Shown piece by piece: positions 5,108 through 5,623 of a stretch of 5,623 nt of DNA (position 1 is its first letter; every line of letters begins with the position of its first letter). This stretch comes from Clostridiales bacterium (GTDB lineage: Bacteria; Bacillota; Clostridia; Peptostreptococcales; NVVX01). The stretch lies in assembly GCA_021129785.1 (NCBI GenBank), contig JAJOKQ010000100.1, positions 1 to 5,623 of the forward strand, read 5' to 3'. The notes beneath the pieces were generated by a model. It searched no databases, was not told where the DNA came from, and saw only the letters and a program-made list of their open reading frames with translations. A program made the translations under genes and the position numbers.

Positions 5108-5623
5108 TTAACGCAAATTAAGTAAGTCAATATCATAATGATTCTTGCATGCGACAGTTAACTTTTCAAGATTTTTATGGTGTCCTGTTATCTCAAGAAA
5201 TCGTTTTGCTTGGAGTAGAGAAGTAATCGAATTATCTTTACCAAGAAGATGTTTAGCAATGCCTTTTCGGGCGTATAACAGGCCGATAGTATTATATTTG
5301 CGGTACTTATTGCAGTAATTAACGCCATTGCACGAATATTTAAGCGCATCTTCATATTGCTTCATGCGATGGTACGAATAAGAGAGATTGTAACACAGTT
5401 TTTCGTACAAAAGAAAGTTAGAAGACAATAGACCTTTAGTAAAAAAATTGTAGCAAAACTTCAAGATTTCAAGGCATTTTTTATTGCCATCTGTCTACCT
5501 TTTAGCAAGTCCAATATTGATTAAAAGAAGCAAATCTAAATCGGTGTATTTGTATGATTCATAATTAACAAGAGTAAAATTATGAATTGAAAGATTAAGA
5601 GCCATTGTGAGCTTCTTTCATTG
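5108..5623 (-). pseudogene. Decayed TPR-type transcriptional regulator gene, 3' part (two in-frame stops)
   Basis: Read on the - strand, one frame runs from the window edge to TAA (5108-5110) but is broken by TGA (5618-5620) and TAG (5495-5497). Reading through the stops gives a continuous match to the helical TPR half of clostridial HTH-TPR regulators (RRNPP-like): ALNLSIHNF, then INIGLAKR, TAG, TDGNKKCLEIL, then TPR-like helix pairs around YNLSYSYHRMKQYEDALKY and LLYARKGIAKHLLGK, and a tail, KNHYDIDLLNL. This family assignment rests on pattern recognition. The longest uninterrupted part (118 residues from TTG at 5464) has no ribosome binding site, so an independent product is unlikely. The N-terminal DNA-binding half would lie beyond the window. 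It converges on mrpD with a one-base gap. Sequencing error is possible, but two separate stops make it less likely. Confidence 0.65.

Noticed and set aside
5108..5464. Intact 118-residue gene on the - strand with a TTG start
   Set aside because: No ribosome binding site precedes the TTG, and the similarity to TPR regulators continues upstream across in-frame stops, so it is better read as part of a pseudogene.
1..5623. CRISPR arrays, tRNA or rRNA genes, transposases
   Set aside because: I saw no regularly spaced repeats, cloverleaf-like sequences, rRNA-like stretches or transposase frames on either strand.

Overview
The window is AT-rich, uses strong GGAGG-type ribosome binding sites and consists mostly of tightly packed genes on the + strand. 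It suggests a low-GC Gram-positive bacterium, most likely a member of the Clostridia. That placement is inferred from base composition, gene style, the TPR-type regulator remnant and the type of GC-rich dispersed repeat; no ribosomal or other marker gene is present.

Layout. Positions 1-227 hold a promoter and a gene for a 44-residue single-span membrane protein. Positions 255-816 hold a second promoter and a two-domain CBS protein, closed by a hairpin terminator (852-894). The 306-base gene-free stretch 817-1122 contains that terminator, a GC-rich dispersed-repeat-like element (911-952), a near-perfect hairpin (1003-1028) and a good sigma-A-type promoter (1044-1072). Positions 1123-5106 are one operon of eight membrane-protein genes encoding an Mrp/Mnh-type cation/proton antiporter. 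From 5108 to the end, on the - strand, lies the decayed 3' part of a TPR-domain regulator gene, broken by two in-frame stops.

The antiporter operon reads mrpE, mrpF, mrpG, then two small genes equivalent to the C-terminal part of MrpA (MbhD-like and MbhE-like), then mrpB, mrpC and mrpD. This is the gene order of the ion-translocation half of archaeal membrane-bound hydrogenase (MbhA to MbhH), not the Bacillus order that begins with a giant fused mrpA. The locus has no hydrogenase genes and no NuoL-like MrpA N-terminal subunit: the CBS gene lies upstream and a convergent pseudogene begins one base after mrpD. The products should form one membrane complex exchanging Na+ (or another monovalent cation) for H+. 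MrpD is the only large proton-channel-like subunit and has its key Glu and Lys residues intact. Genes overlap or lie within a few bases of each other, which suggests translational coupling. The exception is an 86-base gap between mrpG and the mbhD-like gene.

The most unusual points are the stand-alone Mbh-like antiporter with a single large subunit, a heptamer (TAGCAGA/TCTGCTA) found five times outside or at the edges of genes, the CBS sensor beside an ion antiporter, and the regulator pseudogene at the convergent end.
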